Assembly: GCF_002075885.1 (NCBI RefSeq)
Contig: NZ_MDET01000012.1
Span: 87,143-151,142, forward strand
DNA length: 64,000 nt
Origin: Manganibacter manganicus
GTDB taxonomy: Bacteria; Pseudomonadota; Alphaproteobacteria; Rhizobiales; Rhizobiaceae
Reading direction: 5' to 3'
Shown: positions 32,976 through 42,105 of the stretch, one piece after another
How positions within the stretch are numbered: the stretch's first letter is position 1
How the letters are laid out: each line of letters starts with the position of its first letter
Notes under the pieces: model-generated
Databases searched by the model: none
What the model saw: the letters and a program-made list of their open reading frames with translations, nothing else
Told to the model about the DNA's origin: nothing
Program-made: the position numbers and the translations under genes

Positions 32976-33817
32976 CCGATTTCTCTCTTTGGTTTGCCGG
33001 CAGGTGTGTCACCAAAAACATGCTCCGGCCCCGGAAACTGCCGCGCTCGCACGTCCTTCGCATAGGCTGCGATCGCCGCCTCCGCCTGCGCACCGAGATC
33101 GGCATAACGCCTGACGAACTTCGGCAGGAAGTCGCCGAACTGGCCGAGCAGGTCGTCGGTCACGAGAATCTGGCCGTCGCATGCCGCTGAAGCTCCGATG
33201 CCGATGGTGGGAATGGCAATGTCGGCGGTGATGCGGCGGGCGAGCGGATCGGGAATCTTTTCCAGCACCACAGAGAATGCGCCGGCCTCCGTGACGGCAA
33301 TTGCATCGCCCCGGATGCGCTCACTGTCCGCGCCACGCCCTTGCACGCCGTAACCGCCGAAGGCGTTGACTGCCTGCGGGGTCAGTCCGACATGCGCCAT
33401 CACTGGGATGCCACGCCGGGTCAAAAAGCGGATTGTCTCCGCCATGGCCTCACCGCCTTCGAGTTTGACCGCTTCGCATCCCGTCTCGGTGATCAGGCGG
33501 GCGGCATTGCGAAATGCCTGCTGCGGACTTTCTTCATAGGAACCGAAGGGCATGTCCACCACCATGAGCGCATGTTCCAGCCCGCGCCGTACCGCCTTGC
33601 CGTGCATGGACATCATGTCTAGGGAGACGCCGAGCGTGTCGGGCAATCCGTGCAGCACCATTCCGACGCTGTCGCCGACCAGCACCATCTCGCAATGGCG
33701 ATCGACAAGTTTCGCTGTTGGCGTCGTATAGGCAGTGAGGCAGACGAGCGGCGTGCGGCCTTTGGCAGCAAGCACTTGTGGCGGCGTGATAACGCTTGTT
33801 TGCACGGACGCGCTCAT
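32972..33817 (-). CDS. panB: 3-methyl-2-oxobutanoate hydroxymethyltransferase
   Basis: Makes ketopantoate from 2-oxoisovalerate and methylene-tetrahydrofolate, the first committed step to pantothenate. The 281-residue protein shows [17 protein letters not shown] (metal-binding Asp, residues about 46-62), [26 protein letters not shown] and the [20 protein letters not shown] region of PanB. AAGGAG lies 6 nt before the ATG. It is the first gene of panB-panC, and its upstream gap (209 bp to dnaE) contains a conspicuous 22-bp-period direct repeat. Confidence 0.96.
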   Translation of the reverse strand: MSASVQTSVITPPQVLAAKGRTPLVCLTAYTTPTAKLVDRHCEMVLVGDSVGMVLHGLPDTLGVSLDMMSMHGKAVRRGLEHALMVVDMPFGSYEESPQQAFRNAARLITETGCEAVKLEGGEAMAETIRFLTRRGIPVMAHVGLTPQAVNAFGGYGVQGRGADSERIRGDAIAVTEAGAFSVVLEKIPDPLARRITADIAIPTIGIGASAACDGQILVTDDLLGQFGDFLPKFVRRYADLGAQAEAAIAAYAKDVRARQFPGPEHVFGDTPAGKPKREIG

Positions 33818-33860
33818 TCTGCTCCTTCCCTGACCTCAGGCGGAATGCTGTCGCATATTC

Positions 33861-33902
33861 TTGTGCGATTGCGAAGGAATAGTTGTGCGTTTGCGAAATA
33901 AT
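33861..33902. repeat. Two-copy 20-bp direct repeat between panB and dnaE
   Basis: Copies at 33861-33880 and 33883-33902 share 17 of 20 bases around TTGTGCG-A/T-TTGCGAA and are 22 bp apart, about two helical turns. They lie 44-85 bp upstream of the panB ATG and 125 bp or more upstream of dnaE. The arrangement looks like a tandem operator, but no regulator is known. Confidence 0.5.
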
Positions 33903-34026
33903 GCGACCGAGGCACACAACAGCTCGCTGTTGACGTATCTTCCTGTGAGCGCCAAGCCTTCAGACTCGACCTGGCGCACTTCATTCGTGACAATGACGGA
34001 ACCGACTCTCGGAATATACGATATCC

Positions 34027-37000
34027 ATGACCACTGATACCAGGCTAGCCAGCACCCATCACACGTTCATCCATTTGCGCGCCCATTCGGCCTATTCGCT
34101 GCTGGAAGGCGCGCTGCCGTTCGGCAAGATCATTGGCCATGCACTCAAGGATGGCGCACCTGCCATTGCCGTCACCGACACCAACAATCTGTTTGGCGCT
34201 CTCGAATTTGCCCAAAAAGCCACCAAGGACGGCATTCAACCGATTGTCGGTTGCCAGTTGGACATTGCTTTTTCCGATGAAGCCGATACCCAACGCGATC
34301 ATCGTCGCCGCAACGGACCGGCATTGCATCCGCTGGTGCTGATCGCCGCCACCGAAATCGGTTACGCCAATCTCGTGCGGCTGGTGAGCCGGACCTATCT
34401 CGACACGCCGTCGGGCGAGCCTGTCCACATCACGGCCGAAATGCTGGCACCTCTTGGCGAGGGGTTGATCTGCCTCAGCGGCGGGCCGCGTGGGCCGCTC
34501 GGCACCGCCTTGAAGGAGGGGCATCGCGACCTTGCCGAAGCGCGGCTCCTGACGTTGAAAGCCCTGTTTGGTGACCGGCTCTATATCGAATTGGAGCGCA
34601 TGAGCGGTTACGATCGGGCAATCGAGCAGGCGACGATTGATCTTGCTTATCGTCACGAACTGCCACTGGTTGCTACCAACGAGGCCTTCTTTTTGTCCCG
34701 TGAGGACTACGAGGCGCATGACGCGCTGATCGCCATTGCCGAAGGCTCTGTTATCGCGGTCGATGAGCGCCGCCGTCTTTCGCCGGACAATCACCTCAAG
34801 ACGCAAGCCGAAATGGCTGAACTCTTTGCAGATTTGCCGGAAGCGCTCAACAATACATTAGAGATCGCGCGGCGCTGTTCCCATTACCCAAAAAGCCGCA
34901 AGCCGATCCTACCCCGCTTTGCCAGCGCCGATGCCGCCGATGCGGAAGCGGCGGAAAAAGCGGAGGCCGACGAGTTGAAGCGTCAGGCGCGTGACGGGTT
35001 GATACATCGGCTTGAGGCACACGGGCCGACTGCTGGCCATACGATTCAGGACTATGAAAAGCGTCTGGACTACGAACTCGGCATTATCGAGCGCATGAAG
35101 TTTCCAGGCTATTTCCTGATCGTCTCGGACTTCATCAAATGGGCGAAGGTGCATGGCATCCCGGTGGGGCCGGGACGCGGTTCGGGCGCAGGTTCACTGG
35201 TCGCCTATGCATTGACCATTACCGATATTGATCCGCTGCGCTTCTCCCTGCTGTTCGAGCGATTCCTTAATCCCGAACGCGTCTCGATGCCCGACTTCGA
35301 CATCGATTTCTGCCAGGATCGTCGCGAGGAAGTGATCCGCTACGTGCAGGGTAAATACGGCCGCGACCAGGTCGGCCAGATCATCACCTTCGGAACGTTG
35401 CAGGCACGTGCGGTGTTGCGCGATGTCGGGCGCGTCCTTCAGATGCCTTACGGGCAGGTCGACCGTCTGACCAAGATGGTGCCGCAGAACCCGGCCAATC
35501 CGGTCAAGCTCGCAGACGCCATCGCCAATGAGCCGCGCTTTGCCGAGGAGGCTGAGAAGGAGCCCATCGTCCAGACCTTGCTTGATATGGCTTTGAAGCT
35601 GGAAGGGTTATATCGCCACGCTTCGACACATGCCGCCGGCATTGTCATTGGCGACCGGCCATTGTCGGAACTGGTGCCGATGTATCGTGATCCACGCTCG
35701 GACATGCCGGTCACCCAATTCAACATGAAATATGTCGAGCAGGCGGGCCTGGTTAAGTTCGATTTCCTCGGCCTCAAGACGCTGACGGTGCTCGACACCG
35801 CCGTAAAACTGATCCGCCGCCGCGGCGTCGATATCGACCTGGCGCATATACCTTACGACGACGAAAAGACCTATTCCATGCTTTCTCGTGGTGAGGTTGT
35901 CGGCGTGTTCCAGGTGGAAAGCGCCGGCATGCGCAAGGCGCTGATCGGCATGAAGCCGGACTGCATTGAGGACATCATCGCCCTGGTTGCGCTCTATCGG
36001 CCGGGGCCGATGGAGAACATTCCGACCTACAACGCCCGCAAGCATGGCGAGGAGGAAACCGCTTCGATCCATCCGAAGATTGACCATCTGGTGAAGGAGA
36101 CGCAGGGCGTCATCGTTTATCAGGAACAGGTCATGCAGATCGCTCAGGAACTGTCCGGCTATTCACTCGGCGAGGCCGACCTGTTGCGCCGCGCCATGGG
36201 TAAGAAAATCCGTGCCGAGATGGACAAGCAGCGCGTGCGCTTCGTCTCCGGCGCGGTGGAGCGCGGTGTCGAGAAGCCGCAAGCCGATTTCATCTTCGAC
36301 CTTCTGGCCAAGTTCGCTGACTACGGCTTCAACAAGTCGCACGCAGCCGCCTATGCGGTCGTTTCCTATCAGACGGCGTATCTGAAGGCGCACTATCCAG
36401 TGGAATTCCTGGCAGCCTCGATGACGCTCGACATGGGTAACACCGATAAGCTGGCCGACTTCAGACAGGACGCGCTGCGTCTGGGAATCGATGTTGTCGC
36501 GCCATCGGTGCTGACTTCGTTCCGTGATTTCGAAGTCGGTGAAAACCGGATCTTCTATTCGCTGGCGGCGTTGAAGGGCGTCGGCGATGCCGCCGTTCAA
36601 CACATCGTTGAAAGGCGCAAGGAGGGGCCTTTCAAAAGCCTTTCCGATTTCTGTGGGCGTATTGATCCGAAGATCGTCGGCAAGCGGGTATTCGAAAGTC
36701 TGATTATGGCGGGTGCGCTCGATTGTTTCGGCCATGACCGCGCCGCGATGTTGGCGGGCGTGGAGCGCATGATGAGCTTGGCTGCCTTGGCGCAGCAGAA
36801 TGCCGAGTCCGGCCAAGCGGACATTTTCGGTATTTCGCTTGGCAGTCAATCGCAGGCGCTCAACCTGCCTGCGGCCGAACCGTGGCTCGCCGCCGATCGG
36901 TTGCATCGCGAATTCCAGATCGTCGGCTTCTATCTTTCGGCTCATCCACTTGATGAATACAAATCGGCACTCGAAAAGATGCGCGCACAGACCTGGGCCG

Positions 37001-37509
37001 AGTTTTCCGCCGCCGCAAAACGCGGCGCCACGGCTGGCCGGCTGGCCGGCACCGTCACCTCCAGACAGGAGCGTAAGACGCGCACCGGCAACAAGATGGG
37101 TGTGGTCAATTTTTCCGATACCAGCGGCCAGTATGAGGCCGTGCTGTTTTCCGAAACGTTGGCGCAATATCGCGACCTGCTGGAACCCGGAAAGTCACTG
37201 GTCATCACCGTCTCGGCGGAGGATCGCCCGGAGGGTGTCAATCTGCGCATCCAGACCGTGCAGTCGCTGGAAGACGAGGCAAGCCGCATCCAGAAGGCGT
37301 TGCGCGTCTTCATTCGCGACACCGCGCCACTCGGCATGCTGTCGGGGCAGCTTGGCGCGAAAGGCGAGGGGCAGGTGAGTTTCGTTGTCATCAAGCAGGA
37401 CGGGCAAGGCGAGGTCGAGATCGAACTCCCTAGCCGTTACCGTATTTCCCCGCAGGTGGCTTCGGCCATGCGCGCCGTAACGGGGGTCGTGGAAGTGGAA
37501 TTGGTGTGA
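34027..37509 (+). CDS. dnaE: DNA polymerase III subunit alpha
   Basis: Replicative polymerase subunit, 1160 residues, the DnaE1 type. It opens with a PHP domain (FIHLRAHSAYSLLEGA). The C-family polymerase motifs PVGPGRGSGAGSLVAYAL and PDFDIDF follow, with catalytic Asp423 and Asp425. The conserved FNKSHAAAYAVVSYQTAYLKAHYP block is present. A helix-hairpin-helix (LKGVGDAAVQHIVERR) and an OB-fold region (GTVTSRQERKTRTGNKMGVVNFSD) complete the C-terminal half. It is divergent from panB and overlaps the downstream channel gene by 4 bp. Confidence 0.97.
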   Translation: MTTDTRLASTHHTFIHLRAHSAYSLLEGALPFGKIIGHALKDGAPAIAVTDTNNLFGALEFAQKATKDGIQPIVGCQLDIAFSDEADTQRDHRRRNGPALHPLVLIAATEIGYANLVRLVSRTYLDTPSGEPVHITAEMLAPLGEGLICLSGGPRGPLGTALKEGHRDLAEARLLTLKALFGDRLYIELERMSGYDRAIEQATIDLAYRHELPLVATNEAFFLSREDYEAHDALIAIAEGSVIAVDERRRLSPDNHLKTQAEMAELFADLPEALNNTLEIARRCSHYPKSRKPILPRFASADAADAEAAEKAEADELKRQARDGLIHRLEAHGPTAGHTIQDYEKRLDYELGIIERMKFPGYFLIVSDFIKWAKVHGIPVGPGRGSGAGSLVAYALTITDIDPLRFSLLFERFLNPERVSMPDFDIDFCQDRREEVIRYVQGKYGRDQVGQIITFGTLQARAVLRDVGRVLQMPYGQVDRLTKMVPQNPANPVKLADAIANEPRFAEEAEKEPIVQTLLDMALKLEGLYRHASTHAAGIVIGDRPLSELVPMYRDPRSDMPVTQFNMKYVEQAGLVKFDFLGLKTLTVLDTAVKLIRRRGVDIDLAHIPYDDEKTYSMLSRGEVVGVFQVESAGMRKALIGMKPDCIEDIIALVALYRPGPMENIPTYNARKHGEEETASIHPKIDHLVKETQGVIVYQEQVMQIAQELSGYSLGEADLLRRAMGKKIRAEMDKQRVRFVSGAVERGVEKPQADFIFDLLAKFADYGFNKSHAAAYAVVSYQTAYLKAHYPVEFLAASMTLDMGNTDKLADFRQDALRLGIDVVAPSVLTSFRDFEVGENRIFYSLAALKGVGDAAVQHIVERRKEGPFKSLSDFCGRIDPKIVGKRVFESLIMAGALDCFGHDRAAMLAGVERMMSLAALAQQNAESGQADIFGISLGSQSQALNLPAAEPWLAADRLHREFQIVGFYLSAHPLDEYKSALEKMRAQTWAEFSAAAKRGATAGRLAGTVTSRQERKTRTGNKMGVVNFSDTSGQYEAVLFSETLAQYRDLLEPGKSLVITVSAEDRPEGVNLRIQTVQSLEDEASRIQKALRVFIRDTAPLGMLSGQLGAKGEGQVSFVVIKQDGQGEVEIELPSRYRISPQVASAMRAVTGVVEVELV

Positions 37510-38306
37510 AGGCGGGCACGCAAGAAACGGAAGACCAGACCAAGCTGGATCGCCTGCGCAATACGCTGCGCATTCTCTATCATGGCACAACGCCGGCGGC
37601 ATTCCGTTTCCAACTCGCAGCTATCGTCATCGATCTTGCGATCATCGGGTTCTTCATCGCCACGCCCGTCTTGCAGGAAAGTCCATCCTTTCTGTGGCTG
37701 GACTATGTGGTGGCGGCTATCGTCGCGCTCGATATTGCCGGTCGGCTGCTGGCCTCCAACGATGTCGTTCGGCTGATGAGACAGCCGACATCGTGGGTAG
37801 ACGGCTTCATCCTGCTTACTCTGCTTTTTCCGACGGCCCTTGCCAACTTGGCCTTCCTGCGCATTTTGAGACTGTGGTCACTGTCGCGCAGTGGCGCGTT
37901 GTGGCGGCATCTGCCGATGCGGCACTGGGACGAATGGCGGGAAGCCAGCCATGCGGTCGTCAATCTGTTGACCTTCCTTTTTGTCATCAGCGGCTTCGTC
38001 TACACCGTTTTTTACCGCGACGGGTCGGGCATGGCTGGCTATATCGACGCCATGTATGTGACTGTCGCCACCGTCACGACGACGGGCTTCGGCGACATTG
38101 TGCTGCCCGGAACGGCGGGCAAATTAACGGCCATTGTCACCATGATCATCGGCATTTCGCTGTTCGTCCGGTTGGCGCAGTCGATATTCCGCCCGACAAA
38201 GGTATTCTTCCCTTGTCCGGAATGCGGCTTGCAGCGTCACGAGCCGGATGCGGTGCATTGCAAGGCCTGTGGCCATATTTTGAAGATTCCAGACGATGGT
38301 GAGTGA
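37506..38306 (+). CDS. Kv-like potassium channel with C-terminal zinc ribbon
   Basis: A 266-residue six-helix cation channel. S1-S4-like helices occupy about residues 30-140, with basic residues in FLRILRLWSLSRSG. A pore helix leads to the K+ filter TTTGFGD (residues 191-197), and S6 follows. The C-terminal tail ends in a four-cysteine zinc ribbon, C237-x2-C240-x11-C252-x2-C255, of the type seen in rubredoxin-like knuckles. The GTG start at 37506 overlaps the dnaE stop by 4 bp, so expression may be coupled to dnaE. The ribbon may sense metal or redox state or bind a partner; this is inference. Confidence 0.87.
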   Translation: MKAGTQETEDQTKLDRLRNTLRILYHGTTPAAFRFQLAAIVIDLAIIGFFIATPVLQESPSFLWLDYVVAAIVALDIAGRLLASNDVVRLMRQPTSWVDGFILLTLLFPTALANLAFLRILRLWSLSRSGALWRHLPMRHWDEWREASHAVVNLLTFLFVISGFVYTVFYRDGSGMAGYIDAMYVTVATVTTTGFGDIVLPGTAGKLTAIVTMIIGISLFVRLAQSIFRPTKVFFPCPECGLQRHEPDAVHCKACGHILKIPDDGE

Positions 38307-38391
38307 GCTTTTGGGTTTGGTCCATGGCATCGCCAATGGAACCAGCCATCGGCCCATAGGTTGAGTATGATATCGGTTGGGAAAGGCAAAG

Positions 38392-38898
38392 ATGAGAAGT
38401 CCCGTTGCAGGAATCGCCCTTGCGTTCTGTTTTCTTGGTGCCGCACCGGCCCACGCTGGAGAGGGGTCCTTTTTGCATTCTTTGGAAGGGAATTGGGCAG
38501 GGAAGGGTAAGGTCAAAATACGTATTACCACGCCAACGATCGGAGTTTCCTGCAAATTCAAATCGGCGACAACGACGGAAACACTTTCTTTGACGGGTAC
38601 TTGCCGCGGATTATTGGTGTTTACCCGGAAGATTGGCGCGGAGTTGAAAGTGAGCGATGGCGCTTATAGCGGTACCTATATTGGCGCCGGGACCGGCCCG
38701 GCCGCTTTGCAGGGAGGCCGCTCCGGTGACGCGATCAATTTGGACATCCGCTGGGCGAAAAAAGTCAACGGTGATCGCAATGCCAGGATGACGGTTGAGA
38801 AAATCGGTGACAACGGCATGCGCCTCACGACGACCGACACGGACTTGAAAACCGGTAAGTCGGTGGTGACCAGCCGGATCGAACTCAAACGGCAGTAG
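38392..38898 (+). CDS. Small secreted protein, paralogue of the 53.1-kb gene
   Basis: A 168-residue protein with a Sec signal peptide (GIALAFCFLGAAPAHA, cleavage near residue 22). The mature domain looks all-beta, about 145 residues, with two cysteines (SCKF and GTCR) that could form a disulfide in the periplasm. It aligns along its length with the protein at 53067-53621: both share F-x-H-S-L/I-E-G-x-W-x-G near the start, the two Cys, and a V-F-T-x-K segment followed by Y-x-G-T. The ATG at 38392 is preferred over an earlier one at 38377. I know no named function. The gene is free-standing, converging with dinB 5 bp away. Confidence 0.75.
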   Translation: MRSPVAGIALAFCFLGAAPAHAGEGSFLHSLEGNWAGKGKVKIRITTPTIGVSCKFKSATTTETLSLTGTCRGLLVFTRKIGAELKVSDGAYSGTYIGAGTGPAALQGGRSGDAINLDIRWAKKVNGDRNARMTVEKIGDNGMRLTTTDTDLKTGKSVVTSRIELKRQ

Positions 38899-38902
38899 AC
38901 AA

Positions 38903-40255
38903 TCAAATCCGCTCCCAAGGGTGTTGCAGTTCCGGCCCTTCATCTTCCTCCGGACGGGTGGGGCGTCCGCGATGTCCCTTGCCGAACGTATAGCCTGTCT
39001 CCACCGCCTTGCCGCCGAACCTGTCACGCAGGGCATCGATGGCGCCTTCGGCCAAGGCGCGCTTGCGCGCCCGGACATCGACGAGATCCGGCGGGTCGGC
39101 ATTGGCGGCGTCGGACAGGTCGCTGACGCCGATGCCGAGCAGCCTGTAGCGTGTGCCGTCTATTTCCCGCTTCAGGATATCCAGACCGACGGAGAAGATG
39201 CGGTCGGCAAGCTGTGTCGGATCGCCGAGTTGACGGTTGCGGGTGCGGATCTTGAAATCGCGCGATTTCAGCTTCAGCACTACGGTACGCCCGGCAATGT
39301 CAGTCTTTTTGAGCCGTGTCGAAACCTTTTCCGACAGAGCGCGCAGTACAGGCGCGAGGTCGTCGAGGCTTGCAATGTCAATGTCGAATGTGGTTTCGGC
39401 CGAGACGCTCTTGGTGTCGCGCCGCGGATCGACTTGTCGATCGTCTTCTGCACGAGCCAACCGATACAGGCGGTCGCCTATGACGCCGTAGCGGTGCATC
39501 AGGTCGGCACGCTCCATCTTCTGCAATTGCGAGATCATGCGGATACCGTCACGCTCCAGCGATGCTGCGAAAGCCTTGCCGACGCCCCAGATCATCGTCA
39601 CCGGCTGTTCGGCCAGAAAGCTGATCGCTTCGGCTTCGCCTATGACGGAGAAGCCGCGTGGCTTGCGCAAGTCCGATGCGACCTTGGCCAGAAATTTGCA
39701 ATAGGAGAGACCGACCGAGGCGGAAATGCCGAGTTCCTTCTCGATGGTTTGAACAAATCGTGCCAGGACCAGTGCTGATGGCAGGCCATGTAGCCTTTCC
39801 GTACCTGCTAGATCAAGGAAGGCTTCATCAATCGAAAGCGGCTCTACCAAGGGGGTAAGAGCCTGCATCATGGCGCGCATTTCGCGCCCGACACGGACAT
39901 ATTTTTCCATATCCGGCTTGATGACGACGGCCTCGGGGCAGACTTCCAGTGCCTTGAACATGGGCATGGCCGAGCGAACGCCATGGATGCGCGCAATGTA
40001 GCAAGCGGTGGAAACCACGCCGCGTTTGCCGCCGCCGATGATGACAGGCCTGTCCTTGAGAGCAGGATTGTCACGCTTTTCAATTGAGGCGTAGAAGGCG
40101 TCGCAATCGATATGCGCCAGATGCAGACGATAAAGCTCCTCATGCTGCACCAGACGAGGGCTACCACAACGCTCGCAACGTCGGCTTACGGTACGCTGCA
40201 AGGTCAGGCAGTCGCGGCAGAAGCCGTGGTTGGGATCGTTGACAGCAAGGCCCAT
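38903..40255 (-). CDS. dinB: DNA polymerase IV with N-terminal zinc-finger extension
   Basis: Y-family translesion polymerase. The polymerase domain begins at [17 protein letters not shown], followed by the catalytic SIDEAFLD and [20 protein letters not shown] (in pieces). A C-terminal little-finger domain contains the KLKSRDF strand. Before the core lies a roughly 45-residue extension with C-x2-C-x10-C-x2-C, a probable zinc knuckle. A longer frame begins with an ATG at 40267, but a perfect LexA box (40262-40276) overlaps that codon, so the ATG at 40255 (450 residues) is preferred. Neither has a good ribosome binding site. Expression is likely part of the SOS response. Confidence 0.93.
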   Translation of the reverse strand: MGLAVNDPNHGFCRDCLTLQRTVSRRCERCGSPRLVQHEELYRLHLAHIDCDAFYASIEKRDNPALKDRPVIIGGGKRGVVSTACYIARIHGVRSAMPMFKALEVCPEAVVIKPDMEKYVRVGREMRAMMQALTPLVEPLSIDEAFLDLAGTERLHGLPSALVLARFVQTIEKELGISASVGLSYCKFLAKVASDLRKPRGFSVIGEAEAISFLAEQPVTMIWGVGKAFAASLERDGIRMISQLQKMERADLMHRYGVIGDRLYRLARAEDDRQVDPRRDTKSVSAETTFDIDIASLDDLAPVLRALSEKVSTRLKKTDIAGRTVVLKLKSRDFKIRTRNRQLGDPTQLADRIFSVGLDILKREIDGTRYRLLGIGVSDLSDAANADPPDLVDVRARKRALAEGAIDALRDRFGGKAVETGYTFGKGHRGRPTRPEEDEGPELQHPWERI

Positions 40256-40261
40256 AGATGT

Positions 40262-40276
40262 GAACATAAACAGAAC
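40262..40276 (-). promoter_or_regulatory. LexA (SOS) box of dinB
   Basis: GAAC (40262-40265), seven bases, GAAC (40273-40276), read as GTTC-N7-GTTC on the minus strand. This is the exact alphaproteobacterial LexA consensus. It ends 7 bp before the preferred dinB ATG at 40255. Confidence 0.75.
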
Positions 40277-40344
40277 GCGGGCAATGCTATGCTATCGTGG
40301 TTGCCTCGGCAAGGCGGTAGCTTACAAAGGTCTGGAGACAAGGG

Positions 40345-40920
40345 ATGACAATCAGCATTGCACCGGCAACAGCGGAGCTTTGGCCTGATTTCGAGGATTT
40401 GTTCGGCAGGCAGGGCGCCTGCTACGGCTGCTGGTGCACGCATCATCGCCTGCCGCCGCGCGTGCGCCGCGAAAACAACCGTGAGCGCAACAAGGACCAC
40501 ATCAAGGCGCGTATTGAGGCTGGCCCGCCGCCGGGCCTGCTTGCCTTTGCAGCGGGCGCGGCGGTTGGCTGGATGCAGGTGGGGCCGCGTGCCGACGTGC
40601 CGGAGTGGAACAATCAGGGCAAGGCTTCCGCACCGCTCGACCCGGATGATGCCGCCGATCCGGGAATATGGGCCATCTCCTGTTTTTTTATCCGCAGCAA
40701 GGCACGCGGCCAGGGCCTGACGCATCGTCTGGTCGCTGGCGGCATCGACTTTGCCCGCAGCAACGGGGCACGTTTGCTAGAGGCGAGCCCGATGGACCAG
40801 TCTCGCGATTCTCGCTCGGTAGGGCTCTATGTCGGGTCCTCGCGCGTGTTCGAAAAGGCTGGTTTCGAGCGCATTGCGGAGCGCAAGGCTGGACGGCCGC
40901 TGATGCGACTGGCGTTATAG
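40345..40920 (+). CDS. GNAT-family N-acetyltransferase
   Basis: A 191-residue acetyltransferase fold. The N-terminal part carries GCWCTHHRLPPR, a motif seen in a subgroup of GNATs. The acetyl-CoA pyrophosphate loop is IRSKARGQGLTHRLV (about residues 114-128), followed by the beta5-alpha4 region GARLLEASPMD and a C-terminal FEKAGFERIAERKAGRPLMR strand. The acceptor substrate is not evident. GGAGACAAGGG precedes the ATG. It is divergent from dinB with a 77-bp gap and converges with the HAD-like gene, overlapping it by 6 bp at the 3' ends. Confidence 0.85.
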   Translation: MTISIAPATAELWPDFEDLFGRQGACYGCWCTHHRLPPRVRRENNRERNKDHIKARIEAGPPPGLLAFAAGAAVGWMQVGPRADVPEWNNQGKASAPLDPDDAADPGIWAISCFFIRSKARGQGLTHRLVAGGIDFARSNGARLLEASPMDQSRDSRSVGLYVGSSRVFEKAGFERIAERKAGRPLMRLAL

Positions 40921-41568
40921 GGCCAGTGCCTCGGCGATCTTCGGCGTCGCCTCGTGCCAGTCCCAAACGACATGGATATCGTCGGGCAAGGGCGGCAGGA
41001 ATTCGCGCAGCGAGTTGTCGGCCATCAGATGAAACAGGTGGGCATCCCACAAGGCCTCGCGCACCGAGATATGGTTTGACGGCTGATCGTCGACAAAGGC
41101 GACCGGGCGCGCAGTGCGGCCGCGCAGTTTCGCCACTGCCGGCCCCTTGGCCATTTCGGTCGTCAATAGTGGGTAATGCAGGCCCAGAGCCTGCAAATGC
41201 CGGCGCCGCACGGCTCGGTGCCGGTGCGGCATGGCTGTCAACATGACGATCTCGGCGTGTTTGCCCAGCATTGCGAGCGCCTCGGCCGCGCCATCTGTTA
41301 TGCTTTGCCAATCTGACTGCTCGCCGAAAAATTCATCAAGCAATGCAGTCACTTCCGGCTGTTCGATGATACGTCCGTTTGCCGCTTCAGCGATATTGCC
41401 GGTTAGCTTGAAGGAGGCAATCACCAGGCTGTAGCCACGCTTTTGCAGGAAAAGCGGAAAAGGGCGGATAAATTCAAGGACGACGTCATCGACGTCGAGC
41501 ACCAGCAGCGGCCTCTCGTCAGCGGACAGTTCGGCGATCTGGCGCGCGGTTTCGGGATCTTCGCTCAT
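40915..41568 (-). CDS. HAD-like hydrolase-fold protein
   Basis: A 217-residue protein that carries the HAD motif 1 DVDDV (residues 25-29, nucleophile Asp25) and a motif 2-like MLTAMPHRH. A motif 4-like PVAFVDDQPSNH contains two adjacent aspartates. These point to a phosphatase or nucleotidase-type fold, though motif 3 lysine is not clear and activity is unproven. The ATG at 41568 overlaps the stop codon of the DUF3572 gene by 4 bp (ATGA), so the two are translated together. That links it to the DUF3572-divK neighbourhood, which is all I can say about its role. Confidence 0.75.
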   Translation of the reverse strand: MSEDPETARQIAELSADERPLLVLDVDDVVLEFIRPFPLFLQKRGYSLVIASFKLTGNIAEAANGRIIEQPEVTALLDEFFGEQSDWQSITDGAAEALAMLGKHAEIVMLTAMPHRHRAVRRRHLQALGLHYPLLTTEMAKGPAVAKLRGRTARPVAFVDDQPSNHISVREALWDAHLFHLMADNSLREFLPPLPDDIHVVWDWHEATPKIAEALAL

Positions 41569-41864
41569 GTCGAAATGTCGTAATTGTCGCTGCCGAGCGG
41601 CAGCGCCTTCAGCGCCTTGCCAACAGCTTCGGGCGGCGTGCCTGTCTCGTCGGAAAAGCGAATCAGCGTCGGCTCGTGGGCCAGGATGAATTGCAGCACG
41701 CCAGCAAGGAAGCCGGGTTCCGCGGCGGCACGCCTTATGGACGAGACTTCAATGCCGGTTATGGCAAGGAATCGCGGCAGCAGTTCGGGGTCAGCCGCCA
41801 CGAAGCCGAGCGCACGCACCGCAATCGCTTCCGCTTGCTCGCACATTGACGCATTATCTGTCAT
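41565..41864 (-). CDS. DUF3572 protein
   Basis: A protein of about 99 residues in the alphaproteobacterial DUF3572 family, recognisable by the run AEAIAVRALGFVAADPELLPRFLAITGIE (in pieces: AVRALGFVA, DPELLPRFL). Helical, with no signal or membrane segment. The ATG at 41864 is chosen because AAGG lies 5 nt before it and the family normally begins near there. The frame stays open to 42008 but that extra part shows no family features. It is divergent from divK and overlaps the HAD-like gene. Function unknown. Confidence 0.8.
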   Translation of the reverse strand: MTDNASMCEQAEAIAVRALGFVAADPELLPRFLAITGIEVSSIRRAAAEPGFLAGVLQFILAHEPTLIRFSDETGTPPEAVGKALKALPLGSDNYDIST

Positions 41865-42105
41865 CACTACCTTCAGGCCGGGGTGAGATTCTCGAAGTCT
41901 TGCCCCGCAAGTAATGGCAAGTGCTGCCGGCGGCAAGCCGCTGGTGGCCTGCAAGGCGCGCCAGGCGACGTCTCGCGGGTTTTCGGCGACAGGTTTCCGT
42001 TTCGTCAATCATCTCGCGATAGTGTGCCCGCATGGGCTTGGTGCGTTCCCCAAGGGATCGCAGGACGGCGCTTCCTGGCACGAGCGCGCCGAGGACGGGA
42101 TGTTG

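Noticed and set aside
41865..42008. N-terminal extension of the DUF3572 frame
   Set aside because: It has no family features, and a ribosome binding site fits the internal ATG at 41864 better.
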